From: Thalassospira sp. MCCC 1A01428
Lineage (GTDB): Bacteria > Pseudomonadota > Alphaproteobacteria > Rhodospirillales > Thalassospiraceae
Assembly (NCBI RefSeq): GCF_002115825.1
Contig: NZ_JFJZ01000031.1
Location: 1-54,858 of the forward strand
Direction of reading: 5' to 3'
DNA: 54,858 bases
The translations under genes and the position numbers were made by a program. Below the pieces are notes generated by a model. It worked only from the letters and a program-made list of their open reading frames with translations, had not been told where the DNA came from and ran no database searches. Shown one piece after another: positions 32,770 to 44,065 of this stretch. Positions within the stretch are counted from its first letter, which is position 1. Each line of letters begins with the position of its first letter.

Positions 32770-35361
32770 TTACGATGCTTCGCGAATTTCGCGTAAAAAC
32801 CCGTTCACAGCATCGCCAAGGCTGGCGGCTTCGCGCAGCAATCCCTCGGCAATGTTTAATACATCGCCCACATCTTCACGCACTGTGGCGGCGGCCTGCG
32901 ATAAAACCAGCACATCTTCATTGGCGCGCTGCGTCCCCACCGCCACCTCCTGCGATCGGTCCACAATTGATTGCGTTAACCGCGCCTGTTCGCCAACAGC
33001 CGCGGCAATGGCCGATGAATTACCCTGAATTTTCTGCACCCCGTCCGTCATTAACGCCACAACCGATGCCGTTTCGCGCGACGCATCCTGCGTTGCCGCA
33101 ATCTGGCGCGAAATATCCCCGGTGGATCGCGCGGTTTCCCCGGCCAGATGTTTCACTTCATTTGCCACCACGGCAAACCCCTTGCCCGCATCCCCGGCCC
33201 GGCTGGCTTCGATATGGGCGTTCAGGGCCAACAGGTTTGTCTGCCCGGCCAGCCCTTCAATCAGGCCCACCACCGTGCCAATTTCCGATGTCGCCTGCGC
33301 CAGTCCGGCAATGGTGGTTTTCACCTGTTCGGCCCCGGCGGCGGTATCGCCAATCACTTTGGCTGTTTCGCCGGTACGCTGGTTGATATCGGCAATTGAC
33401 GTTGAAATTTCGCTGGCCGCGGCGGCCACCTGCTGAATCCCCGATGCCATCTGGGTTGAAATATCCAGCGCCGCATTGGCCCGCACACTGACCTGATCGG
33501 CAATATTGTTCAATGCGCGCGCCCGGTCAGTCATGGTTTGGGCGGCCCCGGCCAGCGCCTGCACAATGCTTAAAACATCGCGTTCAAACTGTTCGGCAAC
33601 GGCAAGACGGCCCAGCTTGCGTTGTTCGGATGCCTCCTTGCGCGATACTTCCATTTGTTCACGCGCATCATCCATTGATTTGGCGTTGCCAATAAAAATG
33701 TCTAACGCATCAATCATCTCGCTGATTTCATCGCTGCCATCGTTGCGCAGCACCACCTGACGGTCCCCATCTGCCGCCCGGCGCATTGCCTGTGCCAGGT
33801 TTTCCAACCGGCTGACAATTCGCCGCCCCACATACAGCCACACCACCAGAATGGAAAAAACCACCCCGGCTGCTGCCAGCGAAATTTGCAGCATATTGGT
33901 TTGGTCCAACGCCGTTTGCGTTTCCCCCGCCCCGGTCGCCGCCGATTGTTGGGCCGCTGCCACAATCACCGCCACATCATCGGCAAGGCGCGTGGCAGCT
34001 TCGCGGTTTTCCTGCATCATGGCATCATTGGTCGCCAGGGTCGCCAGCTCCTGCCGGCGCAGGGCCAAAATGCCGTCATCGCCAAACCCGGTATGCAACA
34101 GCTTGTCAATCAGTCCCGAAATAACCGTTTGCTCTGCCCCTAACTGCCCGGCTTCCTGGCCAATCTGTGTTGCGACCTGTTGCAGGCTGGTATTAAGCAT
34201 TGCCAACTGGTCGGCACTGGCAGCATTGCCCGCCTCGGCCAGCCGCCCGACCAGCAAATTCACATCAGCCAAAAGAGAACTTAACCGAATGTAACTTTCC
34301 TGTGCCCGGGGCACCTGCACGCCTGCCAGTTCCTGGGTTTGCGTTGCAATTTCCTGCCCGGAACCGGCAATATGGGTGCGAAAATTCAACATCATCGGCA
34401 ATAAAAAATTGCTGATATCGCCGTCCAGTTCCACAATCTCATCGACATATTGCGCCAGTTCAGCGCTTAGTTTTTCGGCCTTTGCCGATCCCGGTTCGGC
34501 GCGTAGCTGGCCGATACGCAACATATAAATATTTTTATCATCACCGCCAAATGCCGCCAGCTTGTCAATCGCAGCCAGCACCATTTTTGCTGCCGGGTCT
34601 TTCGCCAGTGGCCGCAATGCGCCCTGAATATTGGCCAGGGCTGAATCAAAATCGGTTGACCGCGACATCACCTTGGACGGTTCGGTTTCGTAAGCTCCCA
34701 GCAATAACGATTTGGTCAGGGCCGCCGTTGCCCCGCGCAATTGAAACATCGGCACAATACGCTGCGACAAATCATCGCTGATTGAACTCGATGCGCTGGT
34801 TGTTGCCGCCGTTAGCGATGCAATGCTGTTGGCCAGTGCCTTTTGCGATTTTTCCATTGCCGGTTTTAACTGCGCCAGCAGGGTATCATGCTGCTGTTCA
34901 AGGGTTCCCAGCCGTTGTACCCGCTGCGCCTTTTGCGTCAGCCGGGTACGGGTTGCCCTGACCAGCGCGCTCAGACTGGAATTTAGTGCCCCTACCTTTT
35001 GCACCATGTCACTTGCGGTGTCGTCATCCAGGTGGTTCTGCGACAGCTTTTCAACCGCCTGCGTCATGAATTGCTGCTTTTGCGCGCTTTCCTTTTCCAG
35101 ACGATCAAGCTCGTCGGCGTTGTCTGCCGCATCAATGCGCGGGCCCAACGCCAAAATTCCGGCCGCCGACGTTGCCAGCCCGTGGGCAGTTTCGAGCAAC
35201 GGCACCTGGGATTGCGTAATATCCGTCACATGCCCGCGTACCGCACGATAGGATAACCAGCCAATAGACGCAGCAACACATGGCACCAACGCGATCACCC
35301 CGAAAGCCAGTAACATCTTGGCCTTGATTCCCGTTTTGCCCTTGCCTGGTCTTGCCTGCAT
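32770..35361 (-). CDS. Methyl-accepting chemotaxis protein with large periplasmic region
   Basis: Encodes 863 residues. TM1 (about 14-37) and TM2 (about 490-512) enclose about 450 residues of mainly helical, Ala/Gln-rich periplasmic region that I could not assign to a known sensor fold. HAMP (about 512-565) and the methyl-accepting signalling domain follow, with the conserved hairpin tip around residue 708 ([20 protein letters not shown]). It senses an outside signal and controls CheA. Start at ATG 35361 (AGGA 9 nt upstream) is preferred over a GTG six bases earlier. Downstream terminator not seen. Confidence 0.9.
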   Translation of the reverse strand: MQARPGKGKTGIKAKMLLAFGVIALVPCVAASIGWLSYRAVRGHVTDITQSQVPLLETAHGLATSAAGILALGPRIDAADNADELDRLEKESAQKQQFMTQAVEKLSQNHLDDDTASDMVQKVGALNSSLSALVRATRTRLTQKAQRVQRLGTLEQQHDTLLAQLKPAMEKSQKALANSIASLTAATTSASSSISDDLSQRIVPMFQLRGATAALTKSLLLGAYETEPSKVMSRSTDFDSALANIQGALRPLAKDPAAKMVLAAIDKLAAFGGDDKNIYMLRIGQLRAEPGSAKAEKLSAELAQYVDEIVELDGDISNFLLPMMLNFRTHIAGSGQEIATQTQELAGVQVPRAQESYIRLSSLLADVNLLVGRLAEAGNAASADQLAMLNTSLQQVATQIGQEAGQLGAEQTVISGLIDKLLHTGFGDDGILALRRQELATLATNDAMMQENREAATRLADDVAVIVAAAQQSAATGAGETQTALDQTNMLQISLAAAGVVFSILVVWLYVGRRIVSRLENLAQAMRRAADGDRQVVLRNDGSDEISEMIDALDIFIGNAKSMDDAREQMEVSRKEASEQRKLGRLAVAEQFERDVLSIVQALAGAAQTMTDRARALNNIADQVSVRANAALDISTQMASGIQQVAAAASEISTSIADINQRTGETAKVIGDTAAGAEQVKTTIAGLAQATSEIGTVVGLIEGLAGQTNLLALNAHIEASRAGDAGKGFAVVANEVKHLAGETARSTGDISRQIAATQDASRETASVVALMTDGVQKIQGNSSAIAAAVGEQARLTQSIVDRSQEVAVGTQRANEDVLVLSQAAATVREDVGDVLNIAEGLLREAASLGDAVNGFLREIREAS

Positions 35362-35857
35362 TTTCACCTGTCCTTGTGCATTGCATCATCGGCACGAAGT
35401 TAGTCCCGACCGGGCAAAAACGCAGCAATGCTTCGGTGAAGTTTTCATGACCCCTAAAACTGTTTTAATTCAATAATTTACAGCAATTCATCAGACCATA
35501 AAAAATGCCTGTAATGGCAATCGGCCCCCACAGAACAACCCGAAAATGTGAACAGCATCACAAGACGAGCGGACAAAGCCCTGCCCGCCCGCCGATTGGC
35601 AAAATTCCCGCAACGATCAAACGGCACCTTTTAACACCTCTTGGAGATGGTATTTTTATCCGCTACGATTGAAATCACAGGTCGCATCTCTTGCAATAAT
35701 ATCAACCGAACAAACATACATTCTATCCGTCAATTTTGTCGTTCCTTTCAATCGGTCGCACGCCGACCTTCAAAACCGGACCAAACCGACCAATATCTGG
35801 CACTACGGGAAAACGCTCTGCAATAAACAGCCACATATCGCCTTTTGGGGACGCGTC
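35362..35857. other. Gene-free gap between a chemoreceptor and a sensor kinase
   Basis: 496 nt without a supported gene. It holds AT-rich promoter-like stretches and a weak inverted repeat, TGCC-TGTAAT-GGCA, at 35506-35519. An open frame runs upstream from the sensor kinase through part of it, but the first 63 residues of that frame are of low coding quality, so I treat it as non-coding leader. Confidence 0.5.
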
Positions 35858-36925
35858 ATGAAAGACATAGACCATTCAGTAATGCCACCCGTACCTTCAA
35901 CGCCTTTTCCCGGCGGCGATGATGAACGTTTTGGCCGTGTGGTTGAATATGCCCCTAACGCCATGATCCTGACCGACGCCAATGGCCGCATTGCCATGGT
36001 CAATGCCGAAACCGAAAAGGTTTTTGGCTATCGACGCGCAGAATTGCTAGGGCAGGCAATTGAAATGCTGGTGCCTGAACGCTTCCGTCACCATCACTCC
36101 GGCCTGCGCGACAGCTTTGTTCGCGCCCCCGGCCCGCGCCCGATGGGCCCTGGCCGCGATCTGTATGCCCTGCGCAAGGATGGCAGCGAATTTGCCGTCG
36201 AAATCGGCCTTAACCCCATCCCGATTGGCGACCATCTGCACATTCTGGCTGCCATTGTCGATATTTCAGACCGCAAGACACGCCAGGAACGCCTGGAAAA
36301 ATCCCTGCGCGAAAAAGAACTTCTGCTGGCCGAAGTTCACCATCGGGTCAAAAACAACCTGCAAATCGTCTATAGCCTGCTCGACATGCAAAGTGCGCAA
36401 ATTAACGATCCCGATGTGCGTGAAATGCTGCGTGACAGTTGCAACCGTGTTCGCTCCATGGCGCAAATTCACCAGACCCTGTATCAAAGCGAAGATGTTT
36501 CCCAGGTTGAACTGGGCCATTTTTTCGACGATCTGCTAACGTCGTTACATTCATCCTATGTTGTCGACATCGCCCGTATCGAAATTAAAACCGATATTTC
36601 ACCGGTTTTTCTACCAATTGGCCGGGCGGTCCCCTGCGGGTTGATCGCCAACGAATTGCTTTCAAACGCCCTGAAACATGCTTTTCGTGATGGCCGCAAA
36701 GGCCGGATCAATGTCTATGTCGGCGAAACAGAAAACCGGCATATCCGTATTACCGTCACCGATAACGGCATTGGTCTGCCCGATGACCTGGATATTGAAA
36801 ATGGCGGCAGCCTTGGCCTGTTGCTTATCCATATGCTGGTAGACCAGCTACATGGCACCATCACCGTCAATCGTTCCAATCCCACAAGCCTGTCGGTGGA
36901 ATTCCCGCAAATGGAGCCATCATGA
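35858..36925 (+). CDS. PAS sensor histidine kinase (HisKA_2 type)
   Basis: Encodes 355 residues: a PAS domain (about 25-140, VEYAPNAMILTDANGRIAMVN), a coiled linker, the HisKA_2 dimerisation domain with phospho-acceptor H162 (EVHHRVKNNLQ), and a HATPase domain (about 255-350) with N-box ANELLSNALKHA, the DNGIGLP G1 box and a later G-rich GGSLGLLLIH. No membrane segment is visible, so it senses a cytoplasmic signal. The ATG at 35858 has GGGGA 6 nt upstream. Its stop overlaps the ATG of the next gene (ATGA), so the two are translated together, and the kinase probably phosphorylates that protein. Confidence 0.9.
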   Translation: MKDIDHSVMPPVPSTPFPGGDDERFGRVVEYAPNAMILTDANGRIAMVNAETEKVFGYRRAELLGQAIEMLVPERFRHHHSGLRDSFVRAPGPRPMGPGRDLYALRKDGSEFAVEIGLNPIPIGDHLHILAAIVDISDRKTRQERLEKSLREKELLLAEVHHRVKNNLQIVYSLLDMQSAQINDPDVREMLRDSCNRVRSMAQIHQTLYQSEDVSQVELGHFFDDLLTSLHSSYVVDIARIEIKTDISPVFLPIGRAVPCGLIANELLSNALKHAFRDGRKGRINVYVGETENRHIRITVTDNGIGLPDDLDIENGGSLGLLLIHMLVDQLHGTITVNRSNPTSLSVEFPQMEPS

Positions 36926-39408
36926 CCGAAACGCCGCATTCTGATTCTGCCCGGGGCAACACCCCCTCGTCGGCAGGGGCCCATATCATGATTGTCGAGG
37001 ATGAGCGCATTGTTGCCCTGCATCTGCGCCAGCAGCTCGGCCGTCTTGGATATAGCAAAATCACCGTGTTTAGCGCCGGTGCCGCAGCCCTTGACGCCAT
37101 TCTGTCCGATACCCCGGACCTGATCCTGATGGATATTCACATCGATGGCGATATTGACGGCATCGAAACTGCTGCGGGCATTCCGCCCTATATGCACATT
37201 CCTGTCATTTATCTTTCCGCCTATTCCGAAGACCAGACGCTGGAACGTGCCAAACTGACCCATCCTTACGGCTTCCTGATCAAACCTTTCACTGAACGCG
37301 AATTGCACGCCACCATTCAAATGGCCCTGCAACGCCGCAAAGTCGAGTTTGACCTGAAACGCAGCGAGGAACGCCTGTCTTTGGCCATGAGCGCGGCAAA
37401 CATGGCCTGCTGGGAAATTGACATTCACACCCGACAAATTGAAACCACCGGCCTTGCCAGCATCATTCATGCGGATGGCGACGCCGAAAGCCTGTCGTCA
37501 AACTGGGACAGCTTTTTAAAAAAAGTCTCGCCCGATGACCGCAACCTGGTCAGAAAAGCCTTTGAAACGGCCATTAATCAGGGCGATTTCTTTGATGTTG
37601 TCTTTCGCTCGGACGATCCACGCTCCTCGGCATCATGGTTTCGCGCCCAGGGCAAAACCTTTGAAAATGGCCCGTCTGTGCCGCGGCGCATTATCGGCGT
37701 CGTTCAGGATATCACCGATCAGCGTGTCGCAAGCGACCGTTTACGCCAGGCGACAACAGTCTATGAAACCACCCAGGATGGCGTGCTGATCCTTGATCAG
37801 GAACTGCGTATCACCAGTGCCAACCGAAGCTATGCCAACATCACCGGCATCGCGATCGAGGATGCCCTGGGGCATCGCCCACACGTAATCGCCAAAGATA
37901 CCTTTCCCCATGCCTTTTATCGCGAAATGTTCAAATCCCTTGAAAGCCGGAAACACTGGCATCGCGAAATCGATAGCACCGACGCCCAGGGCAACCCCAT
38001 CACGCTGATGACCCAGATCATCGCCGTCGATAGCGATGAAGGGGCATTGTCACACTATGTCGCCATCATATCAGACAGAACAGCCATTCGCCGCGCCGAG
38101 GAAGAACTGCAATATCTGGCCCATTACGACGGGTTAACCGGCCTGCCCAACCGCCTTCTTGCCGTTGACCGGCTGGGCCGTGCCATTGAACGGGCCAGCC
38201 ATCAGGGAACCCGCCTTGCCTGCATGTTCATTGATGTCGACAATTTCAAAAATATCAATGATACGCTGGGCCACGGCGCGGGCGATCAGCTTCTGGTCAT
38301 GATTTCAAGGCGCCTTAAGGCGTTAACATCAAGTACCGATACCCTTGCCCGTCTTGGCGGGGACGAATTTTTAATTACCACCGAAGACATCCTGAACGAA
38401 AGTGCGGCGGCCAATCTGGCATCCCGCCTGATAAAGGGCCTGCAAATTCCCACAAATCTGGCGGGCCGCGACATCACGGTTTCGGCCAGCATCGGCATCA
38501 GCCTGTATCCCGGCAACGCAAAAAATGCACAGGACATGGTCCGTCAGGCCGACACCGCCATGTATGCCGCCAAAAACGCCGGACGCCGCAGTTTTGCTTT
38601 CTATAAGTCCGCCATGACAGACGACGCCACCCATTTCATGACCCGCAGCCTCGAACTGCGCCGCGGCCTGGAAAACGGCGAACTCGAACTGTTCTATCAG
38701 CCCCAGTTTTCCCGTTTGACCGGCGAGATGACCGGTGTTGAAGCCCTGATCCGCTGGAACCATCCAACCGAAGGCCTGGTCGGCCCGGGCGAAATTATAC
38801 CGGTTGCCGAACAAAGCGGCCTGATCATTGAGATTGGACAATGGGTTGTGGAAGAAGCCTGCGCGCAGGCACAACGCTGGCGCAATAGCGGATACGGTGC
38901 CTTGCGCATTGCTGTCAATGCATCGGCCCGGCAATTACAATCAGATGATTTTGTCGACGTGGTGCGAAATGCGCTCGAACTGACGCAAACCCCCGCCCAT
39001 ACCCTGGAAATTGAAATAACCGAAAGCATGATCCAGGACGAAGCCCGTGTGATTGCGCGCCTTCACGAATTACGCAAGCTGGGGGTTTTGCTGGCAATTG
39101 ACGATTTCGGCACCGGGTTCTCCTGCCTTGGGTCCATCAAAAGGCTTCCCATAGCGCGCATCAAAATCGACCAGTCCTTTGTCCGTGGCATTCCCGATGA
39201 CCGCGACAACAGCGCCCTGACCGAGGCCATTATTGCGCTGGCACATAAACTGGGCCTGTCTGTTACCGTCGAGGGAATCGAGGAACAGTGCCAGCTTGAT
39301 TTTTTAACCAAGCGCGAATGCACCGATTTTCAGGGTTTTCTTTTTTGCCGCCCGGTCCGGGCCAGCGAGGTATTTAATTACGCCAGTGCCAGCGCAATAA
39401 CGTCCTGA
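36922..39408 (+). CDS. Receiver-PAS-PAS-GGDEF-EAL c-di-GMP enzyme
   Basis: Encodes 828 residues: receiver domain (about 20-140, phosphorylation site D71, switch K121), two PAS domains (about 145-270 and 275-400), GGDEF (about 410-565, intact GGDEF at 479-483) and EAL (about 580-820, E607 of the EAL motif and DDFGTGFSCL present). It can therefore both make and degrade c-di-GMP in principle, and the cognate kinase overlaps upstream. The GGDEF and EAL catalytic motifs look complete. The output, such as motility or biofilm control, is not visible here. Confidence 0.93.
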   Translation: MTETPHSDSARGNTPSSAGAHIMIVEDERIVALHLRQQLGRLGYSKITVFSAGAAALDAILSDTPDLILMDIHIDGDIDGIETAAGIPPYMHIPVIYLSAYSEDQTLERAKLTHPYGFLIKPFTERELHATIQMALQRRKVEFDLKRSEERLSLAMSAANMACWEIDIHTRQIETTGLASIIHADGDAESLSSNWDSFLKKVSPDDRNLVRKAFETAINQGDFFDVVFRSDDPRSSASWFRAQGKTFENGPSVPRRIIGVVQDITDQRVASDRLRQATTVYETTQDGVLILDQELRITSANRSYANITGIAIEDALGHRPHVIAKDTFPHAFYREMFKSLESRKHWHREIDSTDAQGNPITLMTQIIAVDSDEGALSHYVAIISDRTAIRRAEEELQYLAHYDGLTGLPNRLLAVDRLGRAIERASHQGTRLACMFIDVDNFKNINDTLGHGAGDQLLVMISRRLKALTSSTDTLARLGGDEFLITTEDILNESAAANLASRLIKGLQIPTNLAGRDITVSASIGISLYPGNAKNAQDMVRQADTAMYAAKNAGRRSFAFYKSAMTDDATHFMTRSLELRRGLENGELELFYQPQFSRLTGEMTGVEALIRWNHPTEGLVGPGEIIPVAEQSGLIIEIGQWVVEEACAQAQRWRNSGYGALRIAVNASARQLQSDDFVDVVRNALELTQTPAHTLEIEITESMIQDEARVIARLHELRKLGVLLAIDDFGTGFSCLGSIKRLPIARIKIDQSFVRGIPDDRDNSALTEAIIALAHKLGLSVTVEGIEEQCQLDFLTKRECTDFQGFLFCRPVRASEVFNYASASAITS

Positions 39409-39553
39409 TCCGGGCCAAAACGCACCAGACAAAAGTATAGGTTACTTGTTGAGAAAATATTAAAACCACATCCAAATGACTGAATACAGTTGCCTCTAGC
39501 GACATATCCCCATAACCTTTCTAAAGGATAGGTTTATATCGGGGGATTTCGGA

Positions 39554-41629
39554 ATGCGCTTTTCCAACCTGTCACTTGGCACCAAACTGGCATGTGTTAG
39601 TGCCCTTGCCATTGCCTTTTGCCTTATCATCGGCATTTTTCTGCAAACAGCCCAAACCGGCAGCACAACGGAAAAACTCACCCTTGGTGAAGCCCGCGCC
39701 GTTGCCCAGTATAATGCCTCGCAGGCGGGGCATGTTCTAAACAGTGGCATGTTGATCGCCAAAAACCTGGCGGGTACGTTCCGCGCGGCACGCGAACAGG
39801 GCACTGCCGATCGCAAAACCTATAACGAAATCCTCAACCGCACCCTGATGGAAAATCCCGGCATGGCCGGCACATGGGCCGGGTTTGAATCCAACGCCCT
39901 TGATGGCAAGGATGCCGACTATAAATCCGAGGGCGAACCCTTTGGCGATGGCTCGGGAAAATATGTCACCTATTATTACAATTTTGGCGATGGCATTACG
40001 CCCTATCACCTGACCGGGCTGGATAACACCGAGATCAACGAATATTACACCGAACCCAAACGCACCAATAAACCCTATGTCACCGATGCCATTACCTATG
40101 ACATTCAGGGTCGCAAGGTGGTGTTAACGTCATTTGTCGTACCGGTTCAAAATAAAGACGGCAAATTTCTTGGTGTTCTCGGGGCTGATCTTGAACTAAA
40201 TGCCCTGTCCGAACGCTTTGCCGAACTTGCCCCCTTTGGTACCGGCACGGTTAACCTTGTTTCAGCACAAGGCACCTGGGTCGCCCATGAAGACCCTGCC
40301 ATACGCGGCACCAAACTGGACCCGGCCGACAAAACCCAGGCCGCCATCCTTGATGCCATCACATCGGGTCAGCCCGGCCAGTTAAACGACGGCAAATTCA
40401 TGCGCATCATCATGCCTGTTGCCATTGATGGATACGACAAACAGTGGGGCGTTGTTGTTAATGTACCGCTGGCAACCGTTTACGAACCTGCCAATTCCCT
40501 GCGCAATGCCACCCTTATTGGCGGTCTGGTTCTGCTCATTATTGTTATTGCCGTCATTTTACTATCCACCAGGGGCATGGTCTCCCGCCCGATGACCCGT
40601 GTTGCCGGGGTTATTACCCATCTGGAACAGGGAAATTTCGACATTACCATTCCCTATCTCGACCGTTCCGACGAAATCGGTGCCATTGCCAAGGCCCTTG
40701 AAGCCTTCAAGGAAGCATCAGAGGGCATGCAGCGTGCCGAACGCGACAAACGCGAAGCTGAACAGCACGCCAGCGAATCGCGCAACCGCACACGCCTGCA
40801 AATGGCCGATGAATTTGAAAAATCGGTAGGCTCGATTGTGGTTCATGTTACGGGCAGCGCTGAAAATATGGAGCAGGTATCACGTCAAATGCGCCGTGCC
40901 GCCGATGAAAGCACCCAGCAAGCCGCCGTTGTTGCCGATGCCGCAAACGAAGCCAGCACCAATGTGCAAACCGTTGCCTCTGCCAGCGAGGAACTCTCTG
41001 CCTCTATTCAGGAAATCAGTTCGCAAGTTGCGCGGTCCTCGCAAATTGCCAGCAACGCGGTTGACGAAGCCTCGCGTGCCAATACCATGGTCACCGGCCT
41101 GGCCGAAGCCGCCGAACGCATTGGACAGGTTGTTAGCCTGATTAACGATATTGCCGCCCAAACCAACCTTCTGGCCCTGAATGCCACCATCGAGGCCGCC
41201 CGGGCGGGCGAAGCAGGCAAAGGCTTTGCCGTGGTTGCACAGGAAGTTAAAAACCTTGCCAATCAAACCGCCAAGGCAACCGATGAAATTGCCCTGCAAA
41301 TTGGTTCCATCCAGTCTGAAACCCATAATACCGTTGATGCCATTGAAAAGGTGACCCACACCATTTCCAGCATCAACGAAATCGCCTCGGCCATTGCCGC
41401 TGCCGTTGAACAGCAAGGGGCCGCCACTGCCGAAATTTCCGGCAACGTGCAACAGGCGGCAGCGGGCACCAACGAAGTGTCATCCTCAATCGGTATTGTC
41501 CGCAATACCGCCCAGCAAACCGGCGAGGCCGCATCCAACGTTCAGTCCGATGCCACCGAACTTGCCAAACAGGCCCGTAATCTGGACAGCGAAGTCAAAA
41601 ACTTCCTTAATCAGCTCCGAAATGTCTAG
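39554..41629 (+). CDS. Methyl-accepting chemotaxis protein with dCache sensor
   Basis: Encodes 691 residues: TM1 (about 12-31), an extracytoplasmic dCache_1 domain (about 35-310) with the typical [22 protein letters not shown] segment and the [12 protein letters not shown] turn, TM2 (about 316-340), HAMP (about 340-395), and the methyl-accepting signalling domain with the tip [20 protein letters not shown] near 535. dCache domains bind amino acids, carboxylates or amines; the ligand is not known. GGGGG precedes the ATG at a suitable distance. The gene lies 145 nt after the c-di-GMP protein. Confidence 0.92.
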   Translation: MRFSNLSLGTKLACVSALAIAFCLIIGIFLQTAQTGSTTEKLTLGEARAVAQYNASQAGHVLNSGMLIAKNLAGTFRAAREQGTADRKTYNEILNRTLMENPGMAGTWAGFESNALDGKDADYKSEGEPFGDGSGKYVTYYYNFGDGITPYHLTGLDNTEINEYYTEPKRTNKPYVTDAITYDIQGRKVVLTSFVVPVQNKDGKFLGVLGADLELNALSERFAELAPFGTGTVNLVSAQGTWVAHEDPAIRGTKLDPADKTQAAILDAITSGQPGQLNDGKFMRIIMPVAIDGYDKQWGVVVNVPLATVYEPANSLRNATLIGGLVLLIIVIAVILLSTRGMVSRPMTRVAGVITHLEQGNFDITIPYLDRSDEIGAIAKALEAFKEASEGMQRAERDKREAEQHASESRNRTRLQMADEFEKSVGSIVVHVTGSAENMEQVSRQMRRAADESTQQAAVVADAANEASTNVQTVASASEELSASIQEISSQVARSSQIASNAVDEASRANTMVTGLAEAAERIGQVVSLINDIAAQTNLLALNATIEAARAGEAGKGFAVVAQEVKNLANQTAKATDEIALQIGSIQSETHNTVDAIEKVTHTISSINEIASAIAAAVEQQGAATAEISGNVQQAAAGTNEVSSSIGIVRNTAQQTGEAASNVQSDATELAKQARNLDSEVKNFLNQLRNV

Positions 41630-41825
41630 CTGTTGCGCGTCCCGGTAATCCCGAACAACACCTGGCGATTACCGGGGCTGCAAATATCGCTGTCTTTTGC
41701 AATGCCAGCCGTGCGCCCGGGGCATTCAACAGAATTTGCCCCAACGCTCCTATAACCTGTTCCCGGATTGATTTTTTCATCCTAAGGTTAAGAACGCAGT
41801 TTTAACCTTGCCACGGAAAACCAGC

Positions 41826-42218
41826 ATGCATTTTATTCCGGCCACCGCCTTCCTTACCGCCATTTTCGCCCTGATGCTCACGATCCTTAGTCTTTTTGTT
41901 TCTTTTCGGCGTCGTGACCTTAAGGTCGGGCTGGGCGATGCCAATGATGCCACCTTGCGGCAACGCATTCGCGCACATGGCAATTTCGTTGAAAATGCCC
42001 CGTTGATCATTCTGTTATGTGCCGCACTGGAAATTACCGGCACCCTTAATCCCACCGGGTTAAGGGTCCTTGTCGCGGCCTTCATTATTGCCCGGCTGTT
42101 TCATGCTTTGGGTGTGCTGAAAATTCCGGTCATTGGCTCGCAGGCCATTGGCATGTTGCTTCAACATATTGCCATGCTTGCAGGGACATTTATCCTGCTG
42201 GCCGGGTTATTTTACTAA
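41826..42218 (+). CDS. MAPEG-family membrane protein
   Basis: Encodes 130 residues with four membrane helices, matching the MAPEG family (membrane-associated eicosanoid and glutathione metabolism). The hallmark RIRAHGNFVENAPLIILL segment near residue 45 contains the conserved RxxxNxxE. Bacterial members are often glutathione-linked or of unknown function. An upstream TTG would add six residues; the ATG was preferred. Two cytosolic glutathione transferases lie elsewhere in the window at 715-2287, with no operon link. Confidence 0.75.
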   Translation: MHFIPATAFLTAIFALMLTILSLFVSFRRRDLKVGLGDANDATLRQRIRAHGNFVENAPLIILLCAALEITGTLNPTGLRVLVAAFIIARLFHALGVLKIPVIGSQAIGMLLQHIAMLAGTFILLAGLFY

Positions 42219-42308
42219 TCACGACAAAAACGGGCATCGGGCCACGCCCCGTGCGGTTGTTTCCTGTGCCGTCTGGTACCTGTATCAGACGGCAACGGCA
42301 CCCGTTCT

Positions 42309-42752
42309 TCAGGGTGCCGATTGTTCCAGCGCATTGCGCAACCGGGCCAGCTTGCGGTTCAGATCCACCAGATCGTCCAAGTTCATCCCGCAGGCTTCAA
42401 CAACGCACCCGGGCACATCGGCGGCCTGGTCTTGCAATGACCGCCCCTGATTGGTTAATGCCACGCGCACCTGGCGTTCATCGTCCCGGTCGCGCTCGCG
42501 CGTTACCAGCCCTGCTGTCTCCAGCCGTTTGATCAGCGGAGTCAGGGTGTTGCTTTCCAAAAACAGTTTGCTGCCAATGCCACGCACGGTTTGCCGGTCT
42601 TCCTGCCACAACACCACCATCACCAGATATTGCGGATAAGTCAGCCCCACCTTGTCGAGTAACGGCTTGTAAATACGGTTAAAGGCGTGCCCGGTCGAAT
42701 AGACCGAAAAGCACAATAGCTGATCCAGCGTCAGCTTCAGTTTATCTGCCAT
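42309..42752 (-). CDS. ohrR: OhrR/MarR-family organic hydroperoxide sensor
   Basis: Encodes 147 residues of the MarR fold. The N-terminal LDQLLCFSVYSTGHAFNRIY carries the Cys (about residue 13) that OhrR proteins use to sense organic hydroperoxides, followed by YPQYLVMVVLWQ, the winged helix and the wing RDRDDERQV. Oxidation of the cysteine releases DNA. It is divergent from an alpha/beta hydrolase and ohr, and the gap between them holds repeated palindromes, the usual layout for this sensor. The ATG at 42752 follows an AGGAGATTA-type site. Confidence 0.9.
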   Translation of the reverse strand: MADKLKLTLDQLLCFSVYSTGHAFNRIYKPLLDKVGLTYPQYLVMVVLWQEDRQTVRGIGSKLFLESNTLTPLIKRLETAGLVTRERDRDDERQVRVALTNQGRSLQDQAADVPGCVVEACGMNLDDLVDLNRKLARLRNALEQSAP

Positions 42753-42785
42753 GTTAATCTCCTGCTTTAAATCAACCAGCAAATT

Positions 42786-42861
42786 TAAATCGTGCGCGAT
42801 TAAATATCAAGCGATTTAATCGCATAGATGCCATCTCATAATTTATATCGCGCACGATTTA
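42786..42861. promoter_or_regulatory. OhrR operator cluster
   Basis: The 181-nt gap between ohrR and the hydrolase contains TAAATCGTGCGCGAT at 42786-42800 and its exact reverse complement ATCGCGCACGATTTA at 42847-42861. Between them is a separate perfect-armed palindrome GCGATT-T-AATCGC at 42811-42823. The sites are ordered symmetrically around the third, so both divergent promoters can be controlled together. Confidence 0.8.
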
Positions 42862-42933
42862 ATCGCGTGCTATTCAAAATGCACCGAACGGCGAAACATC
42901 GCCAACAACCAGACATTCCGAAAGGACACCGCC

Positions 42934-43968
42934 ATGAACACGTTGAAAACAACCGTTGCCGCCGCCGCACTGGCCCTTGCCACCGCAACCTTCGCCACCG
43001 ATGCCAAGGCGGCCGACCCGGTTCTTGAACCCGCCACCCAGAACTTCCTCGACGGGCTGGCTGCCGCAAACGTCCCGGCAATTTATACTCTGACCCCGCA
43101 ACAGGCCCGTGACCTTTTGTCCGGTGCGCAGGCTGGCACGGTTGCGGCCCCCGCTGTCGACACCGAAGACCGCACCCTGCCGGTTGGCCCCACCGGTTCT
43201 ACCCGGGTTCGCATCTATCGGCCCAAGGGCAACACTGACCGCCTGCCGGTTATTGTTTACTTCCATGGGGCCGGCTGGGTCATGGGCGGCACCGACACCC
43301 ACGACCGTCTGGTTCGCGAACTTGCCGCTGGTGCCAATGCCGCCCTGGTCTTTGTTGATTACGAACGCTCGCCCGAGGCCAAATACCCCACCGCCATCGA
43401 ACAGGATTATGCGGTCACCAAATATGTCGCCGACCACAGCGAACAGCTTAATGTGGACCCCACCCGCCTTGCCATTGCCGGCGATAGTGTCGGCGGCAAC
43501 ATGACCGCCGTGGTTTCCCTTCTGGCGAACGAACGCAAAGGCCCGGCCATTACCGCGCAATTGCTGTTCTACCCGGTCACCGATGCCAATTTCGATAACG
43601 GATCCTACACCGAATTTGCCAACGGTCCGTGGTTAACCCGCGATGCCATGAAATGGTTCTGGAACGCATACCTGCCCCAAAACGTTGACCGTAATGACCC
43701 TAAAATCACCCCGATCCATGCAACGCACGATCAGCTTGCCGGTCAGGCCCCTGCCCTGGTGATTACCGATGAAAACGATGTTTTGCGCGACGAAGGAGAA
43801 GCCTATGCCCGTAAATTGTCACAAGCCGGTGTGACTGTCACATCCACCCGATATAACGGCACCATCCACGATTTTGTCATGCTCAATGCACTGTCCCAAA
43901 CCCCGGCAACCCGTGCCGCTATCGCCCAGGGCATCGCGTTTCTTAACAATGCCCTGCACACCAACTGA
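42934..43968 (+). CDS. Exported alpha/beta hydrolase (HSL-type esterase)
   Basis: Encodes 344 residues with a signal peptide (about 1-26, ending DAKA-A). The esterase fold of the hormone-sensitive-lipase group is shown by the oxyanion motif HGAG (replacing the usual HGGG), the nucleophile elbow GDSVGG, the DENDVLRDEG acid region and the His of TIHDF. It would act in the periplasm on small esters or lipid-derived compounds. AAAGGA precedes the ATG. The gene lies between ohrR and ohr and shares the operator-rich promoter, suggesting a role in the response to lipid or organic peroxides. Confidence 0.85.
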   Translation: MNTLKTTVAAAALALATATFATDAKAADPVLEPATQNFLDGLAAANVPAIYTLTPQQARDLLSGAQAGTVAAPAVDTEDRTLPVGPTGSTRVRIYRPKGNTDRLPVIVYFHGAGWVMGGTDTHDRLVRELAAGANAALVFVDYERSPEAKYPTAIEQDYAVTKYVADHSEQLNVDPTRLAIAGDSVGGNMTAVVSLLANERKGPAITAQLLFYPVTDANFDNGSYTEFANGPWLTRDAMKWFWNAYLPQNVDRNDPKITPIHATHDQLAGQAPALVITDENDVLRDEGEAYARKLSQAGVTVTSTRYNGTIHDFVMLNALSQTPATRAAIAQGIAFLNNALHTN

Positions 43969-44065
43969 CCCTGCACTGTTCCCGTAACGGGGTTGCAGGC
44001 AGATACCTGCACCCCATGTTAAGCGCACTAACGCGCATCGACCTGTTAAACAAAGGATGATGAAA

